Assembly: GCA_003509305.1 (NCBI GenBank)
Contig: DOMU01000149.1
Location: 1 to 17,450 of the forward strand
Reading direction: 5' to 3'
From: Desulfobulbaceae bacterium
GTDB taxonomy: Bacteria; Desulfobacterota; Desulfobulbia; Desulfobulbales; Desulfocapsaceae
DNA: 17,450 bases
A program made the translations under genes and the position numbers. This document shows positions 6,426 to 13,499 of this stretch, piece by piece (position 1 is the stretch's first letter; each line of letters opens with the position of its first letter). The notes under the pieces were generated by a model, which was not told the origin of the DNA, did not search any database, and saw only the letters and a program-made list of their open reading frames with translations.

Positions 6426-6997
6426 GCCCGTGACCCGTTGCCGGTCTCTTCGGCGAAATGCTCTACCTGGTAGAGGGCGATCCGCGGATGCCCATGACGC
6501 CAGAAACCGGCGGCCAGCCCGGCTTTCAAACAAAGGTGTGACAGGAACATCTCCGCCGTCGGCAACTGTTCCCAGACCTGAGGCAAAAAGGTGGCGCCAC
6601 GCGAGCCTGAGCGCAGAATCACACCGTCGATGCCTGGGCGCAGCTTGCGGCATAAATCGTCGGCGTCGGCATAATCAAGCTGTTTCGCCTCACTGAGCAG
6701 AGAAATTTCAATCTCGACGGCGGGCAACTCTTCGACGGCGAGCGGCGGGAAACGGGAATCGCCAAAGGCCGCCGCCTCAGCGTTGTGCCGCAGAGCTCCG
6801 GCCAGTGTATCGGCGGCCTGAAGATTGCCGATGCAGCCGCGCAATACCCCAGCCTTTTTCAAGGTGACGAAACAGGCGGCGGGGCGTTGCAAGAACGGCG
6901 TTTCCGGCAAGAGCGGTTTTTCCCCGGTAAAGCGGCTGGCGATGGCTTCACGCGCCAGCGTCAGGAGCAACCGTTTTTCCTCGGGCGATGTGCTCAT
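6422..6997 (-). CDS. AMMECR1-domain protein (AmmeMemoRadiSam protein A-like)
   Basis: The product has 191 residues and consists almost entirely of an AMMECR1 domain. The conserved LRGCIG segment lies at about 55-60, preceded by FVTLKKAG and followed by the family's SRFPPL and VEIEISLLSE strands; a GVILRSG..GATFLPQVW stretch closes the domain. In many bacteria and archaea this protein is encoded with a Memo-like protein and a radical SAM enzyme, the AmmeMemoRadiSam set, whose function remains uncertain. Neither partner is adjacent: the radical SAM gene at 3775 is of a different type and opposite strand. The ATG at 6997 is preceded by GGAGG; an in-frame GTG at 7009 includes that ribosome binding site and is unlikely. 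Its start overlaps the stop of the OleA-like gene as ATGA, and its stop overlaps the YkgJ-like start in the same way. Confidence 0.85.
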   Translation of the reverse strand: MSTSPEEKRLLLTLAREAIASRFTGEKPLLPETPFLQRPAACFVTLKKAGVLRGCIGNLQAADTLAGALRHNAEAAAFGDSRFPPLAVEELPAVEIEISLLSEAKQLDYADADDLCRKLRPGIDGVILRSGSRGATFLPQVWEQLPTAEMFLSHLCLKAGLAAGFWRHGHPRIALYQVEHFAEETGNGSRA

Positions 6998-8028
6998 ACT
7001 TTCCTCCACTTGACGCCAAGCATCAGGCAGTTGATGCCACTGCCGATGCCAAGGAGCGCCGCCTTCATACCAGGCTGAAAGGCACCGGCTCTGATACCGA
7101 GAGCCATGGTCAAAGGCGCCGATACCGAGCCGGTGTTGCCGAAATGGGCCAATGTTTGAAAATTTTTCGCCGCGTCGATAGCCAGCGTATCACAGAGCAG
7201 GCGAGCGTGGGCGCTACCCACCTGATGACAGAAAAAGCAGCCGATGTCCATCGCGCCCCAACCCGGATAAGCGGTGAATTTCCGCCAGGTCGCGGCGGCG
7301 GTTTCAACGCCACGCACCAGCAGCTCCTCGGAATCGGTAGCCATCAGAACGCCAGCCATGCCATCGGCACCCTGACAAAGATCGTTGTGCCGCGTATTAG
7401 CCAGCCAGGCGGCGTGGGTAAGCAACGGCCTGGTCTCGTTTTCCACCGCCCGGCGCATATACAGGGCGACGCTGCCGGAGCCGATGGTCAGTGAGGCAAA
7501 GGCCGGTTTGATGCTTTTCCGGGTCAGCGTCTGATCTTCAAGCAGCGTCCGCACCGTCGAAGCCAGTAAATCCTCGGCGGTCTCACCGGCGACAACAAGA
7601 CCGTGCTCGACGCGCCCCAGTTCGATCATCTGGGCCAGCATCAACATGCCATCGAGAAAACCCAGGCAGGCATTCGACAGATCGAAGATCAGGCAATCGG
7701 CGGCCAAGCCCAACTTCTGGTGGACAAAGGAGGCGGTGGCCGGTTCCAGCATATCGCGCGACACCGAGGTGAAGATCAGGCAGCCAATTTTTTCCGGCGC
7801 CACCCCGGCGTGACGGAGCGCTTTTTCACCGGCTAAAGCCGCCGCCTGGCTGGGCCGCGTGCCCGCTGGCCACAGATGACGGCTCTTGATACCGCTCATC
7901 ATTTCCAGCCGCCCAGCGGGCAGCTTCAAACGCTGGTAAACGGGCGCCAGTTGCTTCTCAATGTCGGCGGAAGTCAACACCCGCGGCGGCAAAGCGTAGG
8001 CAAAGGTATCGAGGCAAACGTAGCGCAT
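6994..8028 (-). CDS. OleA-like beta-ketoacyl synthase III
   Basis: This thiolase-fold condensing enzyme has 344 residues. The catalytic Cys lies in SNACLGFLDGM (C121), His in FFCHQVGSAH (H268) and Asn in HFGNTGS (N298). In addition, LEPATAS places a Glu (E95) 26 residues before the Cys, the spacing of the catalytic Glu in Xanthomonas OleA; a GIKSRHLW segment and the C-terminal GIGSGINC also resemble OleA more than housekeeping FabH. OleA joins two acyl-CoA chains head to head to make a beta-keto acid for olefin or ketone synthesis. No oleB, oleC or oleD is seen here, so the product may differ and a FabH-like role is possible. Two adjacent ATGs (8031 and 8028) are candidates; 8028 is slightly better spaced from a weak GGA. 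The peroxidase gene ends about 10 nt upstream. Confidence 0.8.
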   Translation of the reverse strand: MRYVCLDTFAYALPPRVLTSADIEKQLAPVYQRLKLPAGRLEMMSGIKSRHLWPAGTRPSQAAALAGEKALRHAGVAPEKIGCLIFTSVSRDMLEPATASFVHQKLGLAADCLIFDLSNACLGFLDGMLMLAQMIELGRVEHGLVVAGETAEDLLASTVRTLLEDQTLTRKSIKPAFASLTIGSGSVALYMRRAVENETRPLLTHAAWLANTRHNDLCQGADGMAGVLMATDSEELLVRGVETAAATWRKFTAYPGWGAMDIGCFFCHQVGSAHARLLCDTLAIDAAKNFQTLAHFGNTGSVSAPLTMALGIRAGAFQPGMKAALLGIGSGINCLMLGVKWRKV

Positions 8029-8040
8029 CATTTCCAGAAA

Positions 8041-9093
8041 TCAGTTTAACGACGGTTTCGGCGTATCCGTGGTCGGCGCCGGCAGAATCGGGTAACTGAC
8101 CTGCGGCTGTTTACCGGTCGTGGTTTTCAGGAAGGCGGTGATCTTATCGATGTCAGCCGCCAAGAGATTGGCGCCGATCTGTGAGATATTCATCACCGAA
8201 ACCGCCTCCCTCATCTCCCAGACAATACCGGAATGGAAATAAGGCGGCGTCAGCTCGATATTGCGCAACGACGGCGATTTGAAGCTGAACTCATCACCAG
8301 CGTTCTGGGTAACGGCGTAACGGCCCTTATCGCCAGCCAGGATGGCCTCGCTTGGTTTTTTTATGATACCAAGCTCATAGTAATCGTCACCGCCCATGTT
8401 AATGCCGCCATGGCATTCGACACAGCCATTGGAAATGAAAAGGGCAAGCCCCTCTTTTTCCTCTTGCTTCAGCGCCTTGGCATCGCCCTTCAGATAGCGG
8501 TCGAAACGGGAATCCGGCGTGATCAGCGTCGCCTCGAAGACCTCAATGGCTTTGGCCATGTTATCGAAGGTCACCGGGTCTTTGTCGCCAGGGAAAGCTT
8601 TCGTGAACAGGGCGACGTATTCCGGCATACTCTTCAGAGTTTGTACCACCAGCTCCGGCGTGCTGTTCATCTCGACCCCGGCCTGCACCGGCCCTTTTGC
8701 CTGCTCGGCTAAATCTTTGGCGCGGCCATCCCAGAATTGCGCCATATTGAAAACCGAATTCAAAACCGTCGGCGCGTTACGCGGCCCTTTCTTCCAGCCG
8801 TGACCGGTTGAAGTCTCTTGGTAATCAGCGCCGCCCATGCCGACATTGTGGCAGGTATTGCAACTGATAAGAGCGCTTTTTGACAGGCGCGGCTCGAAAT
8901 AGAGCATCTTCCCAAGTTCCAGTTTTTCCGCTGTCGCCGTATTGCCGGCAATGGCCGGAGCGTGGGCGGGAATGACTTTGAACAGCGATTGTGCCTTCTT
9001 CTGCACATCATCGGCGGTGCTGGCATGGCTGGTGAAGGCGAGCGGCAGGGTTAAGAGAGCCGTGGCCAAAACGGCGCGCAGGGTCTTCCTCAT
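8041..9093 (-). CDS. Periplasmic di-heme cytochrome c peroxidase
   Basis: This is a 350-residue member of the bacterial cytochrome c peroxidase/MauG family, which reduces hydrogen peroxide in the periplasm with electrons from c-type cytochromes. A signal peptide is evident: MRK, a hydrophobic core, and likely cleavage after Ala24 (TSHA). Two heme c motifs occur at the expected places, CNTCH (78-82) and CVECH (224-228). Family landmarks include LGKMLYFEPRLS near 60-71, RNAPTVLNSVFN near 105-116 and FKSPSLRNIELTPPYFHSG in the C-terminal half, with a candidate distal Met in SVMNIS. ATG 9093 is chosen because GGAGG is correctly spaced for it; the ATG at 9099 lies almost on top of that site. It is the first gene of the minus-strand run ending with the thioesterase. 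Peroxide defence makes sense in an anaerobe; the link with the lipid-type genes behind it is unexplained. Confidence 0.9.
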   Translation of the reverse strand: MRKTLRAVLATALLTLPLAFTSHASTADDVQKKAQSLFKVIPAHAPAIAGNTATAEKLELGKMLYFEPRLSKSALISCNTCHNVGMGGADYQETSTGHGWKKGPRNAPTVLNSVFNMAQFWDGRAKDLAEQAKGPVQAGVEMNSTPELVVQTLKSMPEYVALFTKAFPGDKDPVTFDNMAKAIEVFEATLITPDSRFDRYLKGDAKALKQEEKEGLALFISNGCVECHGGINMGGDDYYELGIIKKPSEAILAGDKGRYAVTQNAGDEFSFKSPSLRNIELTPPYFHSGIVWEMREAVSVMNISQIGANLLAADIDKITAFLKTTTGKQPQVSYPILPAPTTDTPKPSLN

Positions 9094-9127
9094 GGTCATT
9101 CCTCCGAGAGCGTTGAAAGATGATGGT

Positions 9128-9180
9128 GGAAGCTTCAGGCTTCCGATAATGGTTCTTATTTACAGGATATCTTACCTGTA
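9128..9180 (-). promoter_or_regulatory. Two palindromes in the leader/promoter region of the peroxidase gene
   Basis: In the 142-nt gap between kup and the peroxidase gene, TACAGG (9161-9166) and CCTGTA (9175-9180) form perfect 6-bp arms around 8 nt, an operator-like dyad. Nearer the gene, GGAAGC (9128-9133) and GCTTCC (9139-9144) form a 6-bp hairpin around TTCAG. A weak sigma70 match on the minus strand (TTGATC, 16 nt, TAAGAT) overlaps the dyad, so a regulator bound there could block or assist transcription. I do not recognise the site as any known regulator's motif. Confidence 0.35.
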
Positions 9181-9235
9181 CCGCAAGAGCGATCAAGGCC
9201 TCCCTGTTTGTTCTCCCTACTCTTTTTCCGCCCTT

Positions 9236-11182
9236 TCATAATGGTAAATGGGTGCCGATCTCAACCACGCGCGAAGTGGGGATGTTAAAGAAGGTCGAGG
9301 CGTTCCAGGCGTTGTTGCTGAGGAAAACAAACAGCGCCCGCCGCCAGGGCCGCATCACCGGTTCCTCCGCCGAGGCCAGGATGGTTTCACGGCCCAGGTA
9401 AAAGGTGCTGTCATAAAGTGGCAGGTGCATGGCGGTCTGGCGCGAGCATTCGGAGATATCTTCCATGTCGGGCCGCTCCATGTAGCCGTAGCTGGCGGTC
9501 ATGCGGTAAACACCCAGATTCTTGTCCGACACATCAAGGTGGACGCGCTGTTCCGCCGGCACATAGGGGGCGCCCGCCGTTTTGATGCTTAACAGCACGA
9601 TGGTCTCCGGCACCGTATGGATCAGGGCGATGGAGCGGGCCAAAGGCATCGGCGTCAGGTTCTGGTTCATGGTCATGAAGATGCCGATACCGGGGCTGCG
9701 GTTAGTCCGCACCTGGCGCAGGCTGGTGAGAAAGGCGGAAAGCGGCATACTCATGCGCTCGAAACACTCCTTCAGGTGGGCGCGGCCTTTCTTCCAGGTA
9801 GTCATAACGGTGATCAGGATGACAGCGGCCAGCATCGGCAGCCAGCCACCATCCACCACCTTGATCAGGTTGGCGCCCAGGAAGGGCAGCTCGAAGAAGA
9901 GAAAAAGAAGCAAAAGCGGCACGGCGATGAACAGCGACCAGCGCCAGACAAAACGGCTGACCATGAAAAAGAGGATGCTGGTCATGCCCATGGCGCCGGT
10001 GGCGGCGAGACCATAGGCGGCGGCCAGCCCGCCGGAATTACGAAAAATCAGCACCAACGACAGGCAAGCGACCATGAGAAGCGCGTTGATGGTTGGCAGA
10101 TAGATCTGGCCTTTGGCGTCGGGTGAGGTATGCACTACCCGCATACGCGGCAGAAAACCCAGGTTAACGGCCTGCTGCGTCAGGGAATAGACGCCGGTGA
10201 TCATCGCTTGGGAGGCGATCACCGTCGCCATGGTGGCGAGAATCACCATCGGTATCAGCAATGGGGGCGGCACCGCCTGGTAAAAGGGATTGTGCTCCAG
10301 AGGCCGACCGCCGAGAAGCAAGGCGCCTTGACCGAAATAATTGAGCAGGAGCGCCGGACAGGCGATCAGCAACCAGCCGTTACGGATAGAGGCACGGCTG
10401 AAATGGCCGAGATCGGCATAGAGGGCTTCGCCGCCGGTGATGCACAAAACCACTGTGCCGAGCACGATAATACCGTGCAGGTGGTTAGCGGCGAAATAGC
10501 TGACGGCGTACTGCGGGCTGATGGCGAAGAGTACCGAGGGTGTGGCCAGGATGTTGTAGAGGCCAATACCAGCCAGTGAGCAAAACCACAGCAACATGAT
10601 CGGGCCAAACAGGCCACCGATACGGGTGGTGCCGCGCTTTTGCAGCATAAACAGCATGAACAGAATGATACAGGTGGCGGGAACAATAATGCCTGAAGCC
10701 TGCGGGGCGATGATGCCAATTCCCTCAACGGCGGACAGCACGGAAATCGCCGGCGTAATAATGCCGTCACTGTAGAGAAGCGCGCCGCTACAGAGCGACA
10801 GATAGGGCAAGGCCCGGAAAATACGGCGGCCCAGCAAACGCCGGGCCGAATGTTCAGCCGAACTATCATCCGGACGGCTGGCGTTTTCAATGAAACCGCG
10901 CAAGAGCGCCAACAGGGCGAAGGTGCCGCCCTCGCCGTGGTTGTCGGCCCTGGTGACGAAGATGATATATTTAATGGTAATGATTACCGTCAGGCTCCAG
11001 AAGATCAACGACAGCACACCGAGAACATTGACCGGATTGACGGCGATGGCGTGCGGGCCGTTGAAACATTCCTGCAACGTATAGAGCGGGCTGGTGCCGA
11101 TATCGCCGTAGACGATGCCCAAAGCGGTTATCAGCAGCAGCGGCATCGATTTGCGCCGCGTCTTTTGAACGCCCACCGCCAT
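9236..11182 (-). CDS. kup: Kup-family low-affinity potassium transporter
   Basis: The product has 648 residues, close to the usual length of bacterial Kup/TrkD proteins. The N-terminal signature is complete: GIVYGDIGTSPLYTLQECF near 22-40 and TRADNHGEGGTFALLALL near 76-93. About twelve hydrophobic segments fill the first 440 residues, followed by a soluble C-terminal domain, as expected for this inner-membrane K+ (probably H+-coupled) transporter. ATG 11182 is preferred over a TTG at 11206 because AGAGGA stands just upstream of it. The gene begins 20 nt after the PHP-domain gene, so the two are probably co-transcribed; no obvious intrinsic terminator follows its stop. Confidence 0.93.
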   Translation of the reverse strand: MAVGVQKTRRKSMPLLLITALGIVYGDIGTSPLYTLQECFNGPHAIAVNPVNVLGVLSLIFWSLTVIITIKYIIFVTRADNHGEGGTFALLALLRGFIENASRPDDSSAEHSARRLLGRRIFRALPYLSLCSGALLYSDGIITPAISVLSAVEGIGIIAPQASGIIVPATCIILFMLFMLQKRGTTRIGGLFGPIMLLWFCSLAGIGLYNILATPSVLFAISPQYAVSYFAANHLHGIIVLGTVVLCITGGEALYADLGHFSRASIRNGWLLIACPALLLNYFGQGALLLGGRPLEHNPFYQAVPPPLLIPMVILATMATVIASQAMITGVYSLTQQAVNLGFLPRMRVVHTSPDAKGQIYLPTINALLMVACLSLVLIFRNSGGLAAAYGLAATGAMGMTSILFFMVSRFVWRWSLFIAVPLLLLFLFFELPFLGANLIKVVDGGWLPMLAAVILITVMTTWKKGRAHLKECFERMSMPLSAFLTSLRQVRTNRSPGIGIFMTMNQNLTPMPLARSIALIHTVPETIVLLSIKTAGAPYVPAEQRVHLDVSDKNLGVYRMTASYGYMERPDMEDISECSRQTAMHLPLYDSTFYLGRETILASAEEPVMRPWRRALFVFLSNNAWNASTFFNIPTSRVVEIGTHLPL

Positions 11183-11202
11183 AACCCGTCCTCTGTCCCC
11201 TA

Positions 11203-11985
11203 TCAAGATGCCTGTCGGAGCATATCCGGCAAGTCTGTGAAAAAGCGGCCAACCTGCTCCGGGCTGTGGGCATCGGAACCGGCAACTAAAGGAATGCCCA
11301 GGGCGACCGCCTTTTTTAACAGCGCCATGCGAGGAAAAGCCTCGCCACGGATGGCCAGGCCGGAGGTATTCACTTCTAGCGCCATGCCTTTGTCCTTCAC
11401 CAGCCGTAACAGCGTTTCAATCGCCGCCAGGTGCGTCTCGGTCAGCGGCAGGGTATCGACATGGCGCAGTGCCGCGTCGAGATGGCACAAGACGGTGCCG
11501 GGCAAAAGCCGCACCGCTTCAAGCAGACCAGAGAAATATTTATCGAGAATCGCTCGAGTGCCGTAGCGCCGGGCGCGTTCGATGACATCATCGGCCCGCG
11601 TCAGCATATTCAGGTCTTCATCCGGGTCGTCGCCGAGCGGCATGTAATGGTAGGAAATACCAATTCTGTCCCACTGCCACGCCGCCAGCCGTTCCTGGAT
11701 TTTCGTCACCGCCCGTGGATTGTAGCCAACCTCAACCCCGAGTTTTATGCCGATACGATTCGCATACTTTACCTGGAGGCGGCGGCCCTCGGCCTGATAG
11801 TAATTAAAATCCGTCTCAGTCAGCCAATTGAGCTGGCGGTAGCGGATACCCTCCTCCAGATGTTCAAGGAAGACGACTTCCCTAAGTCCGCGCTCCATCG
11901 CCGCCCGCACATAGTCTTCCATATCACCGACCGCGTGGTGACACAGACAAGTATGGACGTGGCCGTCGGAGGAAATGTCAATCAT
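11203..11985 (-). CDS. PHP-domain metal-dependent phosphoesterase (histidinol-phosphatase-like)
   Basis: This 260-residue protein has PHP-superfamily metal-binding motifs in order: DGHVHT (His9, His11), FLEH (His near 41), a Glu in GVEVGY, ISYHYMPLG, CHLD and finally GSDAHSPEQVG near the C-terminus. These fit a trinuclear-metal phosphoesterase of the HisK-type histidinol phosphatase or related group. The substrate is not fixed by sequence: no his genes are nearby, so a histidine-biosynthesis role is only one option. The start is uncertain. ATG 11985 places the first metal motif at residue 7, as is typical, and avoids the upstream small ORF, but neither it nor an in-frame ATG at 12039 has a clear Shine-Dalgarno sequence. 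Confidence 0.85.
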   Translation of the reverse strand: MIDISSDGHVHTCLCHHAVGDMEDYVRAAMERGLREVVFLEHLEEGIRYRQLNWLTETDFNYYQAEGRRLQVKYANRIGIKLGVEVGYNPRAVTKIQERLAAWQWDRIGISYHYMPLGDDPDEDLNMLTRADDVIERARRYGTRAILDKYFSGLLEAVRLLPGTVLCHLDAALRHVDTLPLTETHLAAIETLLRLVKDKGMALEVNTSGLAIRGEAFPRMALLKKAVALGIPLVAGSDAHSPEQVGRFFTDLPDMLRQAS

Positions 11986-12001
11986 GCAAGGGGCGGAACT
12001 A

Positions 12002-12196
12002 TCAGGCGTTGCCACGGGGAAAGACGTGGATATTACCATCAATGGCTGAAGTGTCACAAATGTAGCCACTAGTCAGGTCGAGGTCAAAATACTCGACCAC
12101 CGTATCGACGTTGACCGCCAGCGATGGTCCATCGGGGATATGGTAAATAATCGTTTCAGCGTTGGAAATATCCAGAGGTGGAGCCAAAGGTTTCAT
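12002..12196 (-). CDS. Small hypothetical protein
   Basis: A 64-residue frame from ATG 12196, extendable in frame to a GTG at 12277, ends 16 nt before the PHP gene. The product is acidic and has a protein-like composition (AVNVDTVVEYFDLDLTSGY near 29-47), and its codon use resembles neighbouring genes. No Shine-Dalgarno sequence precedes either start, I recognise no family, and no hydrophobic membrane segment is present. It could equally be an untranslated leader of the PHP gene. Confidence 0.35.
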   Translation of the reverse strand: MKPLAPPLDISNAETIIYHIPDGPSLAVNVDTVVEYFDLDLTSGYICDTSAIDGNIHVFPRGNA

Positions 12197-12252
12197 GTAT
12201 TCGCGGAAAGAAGAAGAAATAAGAGCGGGAAAAAAGCCTGAATTGCCGCCAC

Positions 12253-12281
12253 CATATACGGGAAATCGGCTGAACACGCAA
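12253..12281 (-). promoter_or_regulatory. Weak sigma70-like promoter before the small ORF/PHP/kup group
   Basis: On the minus strand TTGCGT (12276-12281) and TATATG (12253-12258) are separated by 17 nt, giving three and four matches to the -35 and -10 consensus. It would start transcripts near 12245, upstream of the ATG at 12196. The match is weak. The remainder of 12282-12375 shows nothing I can name. Confidence 0.2.
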
Positions 12282-12375
12282 CCATCATGTGCGCGCTCGT
12301 GGCATCCGGATAAAAATGAGGGCTGAAAATCCGCATTGTCGGTCTTTCAGATTGCCTTCGGCGAAAAAAAGTCTC

Positions 12376-13116
12376 TCAAACCGTCGCCGGTTGCACATCG
12401 CCACAGTTGATGCGGCGGAGTTCTCCTCCTTCATCGGCCAGGAACAAATTGCCTTCCTCGTCAATGCCGGCGCTTTTACCGATGACTTTGGCACCGTTTG
12501 GGCCAGCCCAAGCCAACCGTTGACCATAGAAACCATCTCGCCGCCGCCATTGGCTGAAAATCCCGGCAAAGCCATGTTTTTCACATTCACTGGTCAGGGT
12601 CAGCAATTGCTGATGAATGGCGGCAAACAGCGATTCAAGCCGATGCCGCGGTGGCACCGTTTGCCACAGAGCGATCGCTTTTTGCCGTACCTCCTGCGGG
12701 ACGGCGCCACTGAAGGAGCCGAGGTTGACGCCGATGCCGACCACGGCGTAATCACCGTCTTTCGTAAAAACCGTTTCGGTGAGAATGCCGCCGCACTTTT
12801 TGCCGTCCAGGTAGAGATCGTTCGGCCATTTCAGTTGTGGCGAAAAACCGGTCTGCGTTTCAATCGCCATGGCGGCGGCCACCCCGGCAACCAGGGTCAG
12901 GCGAGGATAGAGCGCCCGATCCAATCGGGGACGTAACAACACCGAACCGTACAGGCCGGTTGCCGCCGGGGAATGCCAGCTTCTGCCCAACCGTCCCCGT
13001 CCCTGGCGCTGGCTGAGGGCCAAAAGCGCTGTCCCATGGGTCGCGCCCTGACGCGCTAGCGCCAGGACATCGTCATTGGTCGAACCGGTTTCTGTGACAA
13101 TCTCGAATTGTGGCAT
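12376..13116 (-). CDS. birA: Biotin--[acetyl-CoA-carboxylase] ligase, monofunctional
   Basis: This 246-residue protein attaches biotin through biotinyl-AMP to carboxyl-carrier proteins such as AccB. It carries the biotin-binding and nucleotide loop QGRGRLGRSWHSP near 38-50, the KWPNDLYLDGKKCGGIL stretch near 98-114 and the GIGVNLG strand near 127-133. The small C-terminal domain is present (GIDEEGNLFLAD near 218-229). The N-terminal helix-turn-helix of E. coli-type BirA is absent, so it should not repress biotin genes. The ATG at 13116 directly follows the U-tract of the dsr terminator and has no Shine-Dalgarno sequence, so how translation is initiated is unclear; a downstream start would cut into the ETGSTNDD motif. 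Confidence 0.9.
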   Translation of the reverse strand: MPQFEIVTETGSTNDDVLALARQGATHGTALLALSQRQGRGRLGRSWHSPAATGLYGSVLLRPRLDRALYPRLTLVAGVAAAMAIETQTGFSPQLKWPNDLYLDGKKCGGILTETVFTKDGDYAVVGIGVNLGSFSGAVPQEVRQKAIALWQTVPPRHRLESLFAAIHQQLLTLTSECEKHGFAGIFSQWRRRDGFYGQRLAWAGPNGAKVIGKSAGIDEEGNLFLADEGGELRRINCGDVQPATV

Positions 13117-13154
13117 GAAAAGAAAAAGGTGTCAAAGCCAAAGCCCTGACACCT
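13117..13154 (-). terminator. Intrinsic terminator of the dsrABD operon
   Basis: On the minus strand AGGTGTCA (13154-13147) and TGACACCT (13134-13127) form a perfect 8-bp stem around a 12-nt loop. TTTTCTTTTC follows and runs into the birA ATG. It lies 27 nt after the dsrD stop. Read-through would be needed if birA has no promoter of its own. Confidence 0.75.
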
Positions 13155-13181
13155 GAAAACCGTGAAAATCCTGAGAATAAC

Positions 13182-13424
13182 TCAAATACCGCCAGCGGTC
13201 TCTTCATTTTTGATGCGGGACGGCACGGCGTACATAGTGGTCGAACCCGATGACCAAAACATCAGTTTCGACTCTTTCACCAGTTCGTTGGCGATATTTT
13301 TTATATCACGCGGTTTGGCATCCGGGTCACACTCGTAAAAATCCTTGATATACAACTGCGGCTTCGGAGACTTCGCCGCTTTCTCAAGAATCTTCGCTTT
13401 CAGCTCATCTTTGCTTAAGGCCAT
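13182..13424 (-). CDS. dsrD: DsrD, activator of dissimilatory sulfite reductase
   Basis: DsrD is a small cytoplasmic winged-helix protein found with reductive-type DsrAB; biochemical work on family members describes it as an allosteric activator of DsrAB rather than a DNA-binding regulator. The product has 80 residues, the usual size. The family core is clear: KPQLYIKDFYECDPDAKPRD near 21-40, then LVKESKLMFWSSGSTTMYA near 48-66, the last part being the most conserved stretch. The start at 13424 follows GAGGAG; a longer frame to 13457 would include that site. It is separated from dsrB by 75 nt containing a strong hairpin. Confidence 0.93.
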   Translation of the reverse strand: MALSKDELKAKILEKAAKSPKPQLYIKDFYECDPDAKPRDIKNIANELVKESKLMFWSSGSTTMYAVPSRIKNEETAGGI

Positions 13425-13459
13425 GCTCAATCTCCTCTGTTGAACGAATCCAACCAAAC

Positions 13460-13488
13460 CCGTCTGACCGGCGAGACCGATCAGACGG
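13460..13488 (-). other. Hairpin between dsrB and dsrD
   Basis: CCGTCTGA (13460-13467) and TCAGACGG (13481-13488) form a perfect 8-bp stem; inside it, CGG and CCG can extend pairing around TCTCG. No T-tract follows on the minus strand, so it is more likely an mRNA-processing or stability element, or a partial attenuator, than a full terminator. It could set the DsrD-to-DsrAB ratio. Confidence 0.6.
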
Positions 13489-13499
13489 AATCAACACCA

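Noticed and set aside
6426..6653. N-terminal extension of the YkgJ-like protein
   Set aside because: It would lie entirely within the AMMECR1 coding region, and the ATGA junction at 6422-6425 gives a natural start.
12289..12936. 215-codon plus-strand frame opposite birA
   Set aside because: It is the reverse of clear biotin-ligase sequence and resembles no family.
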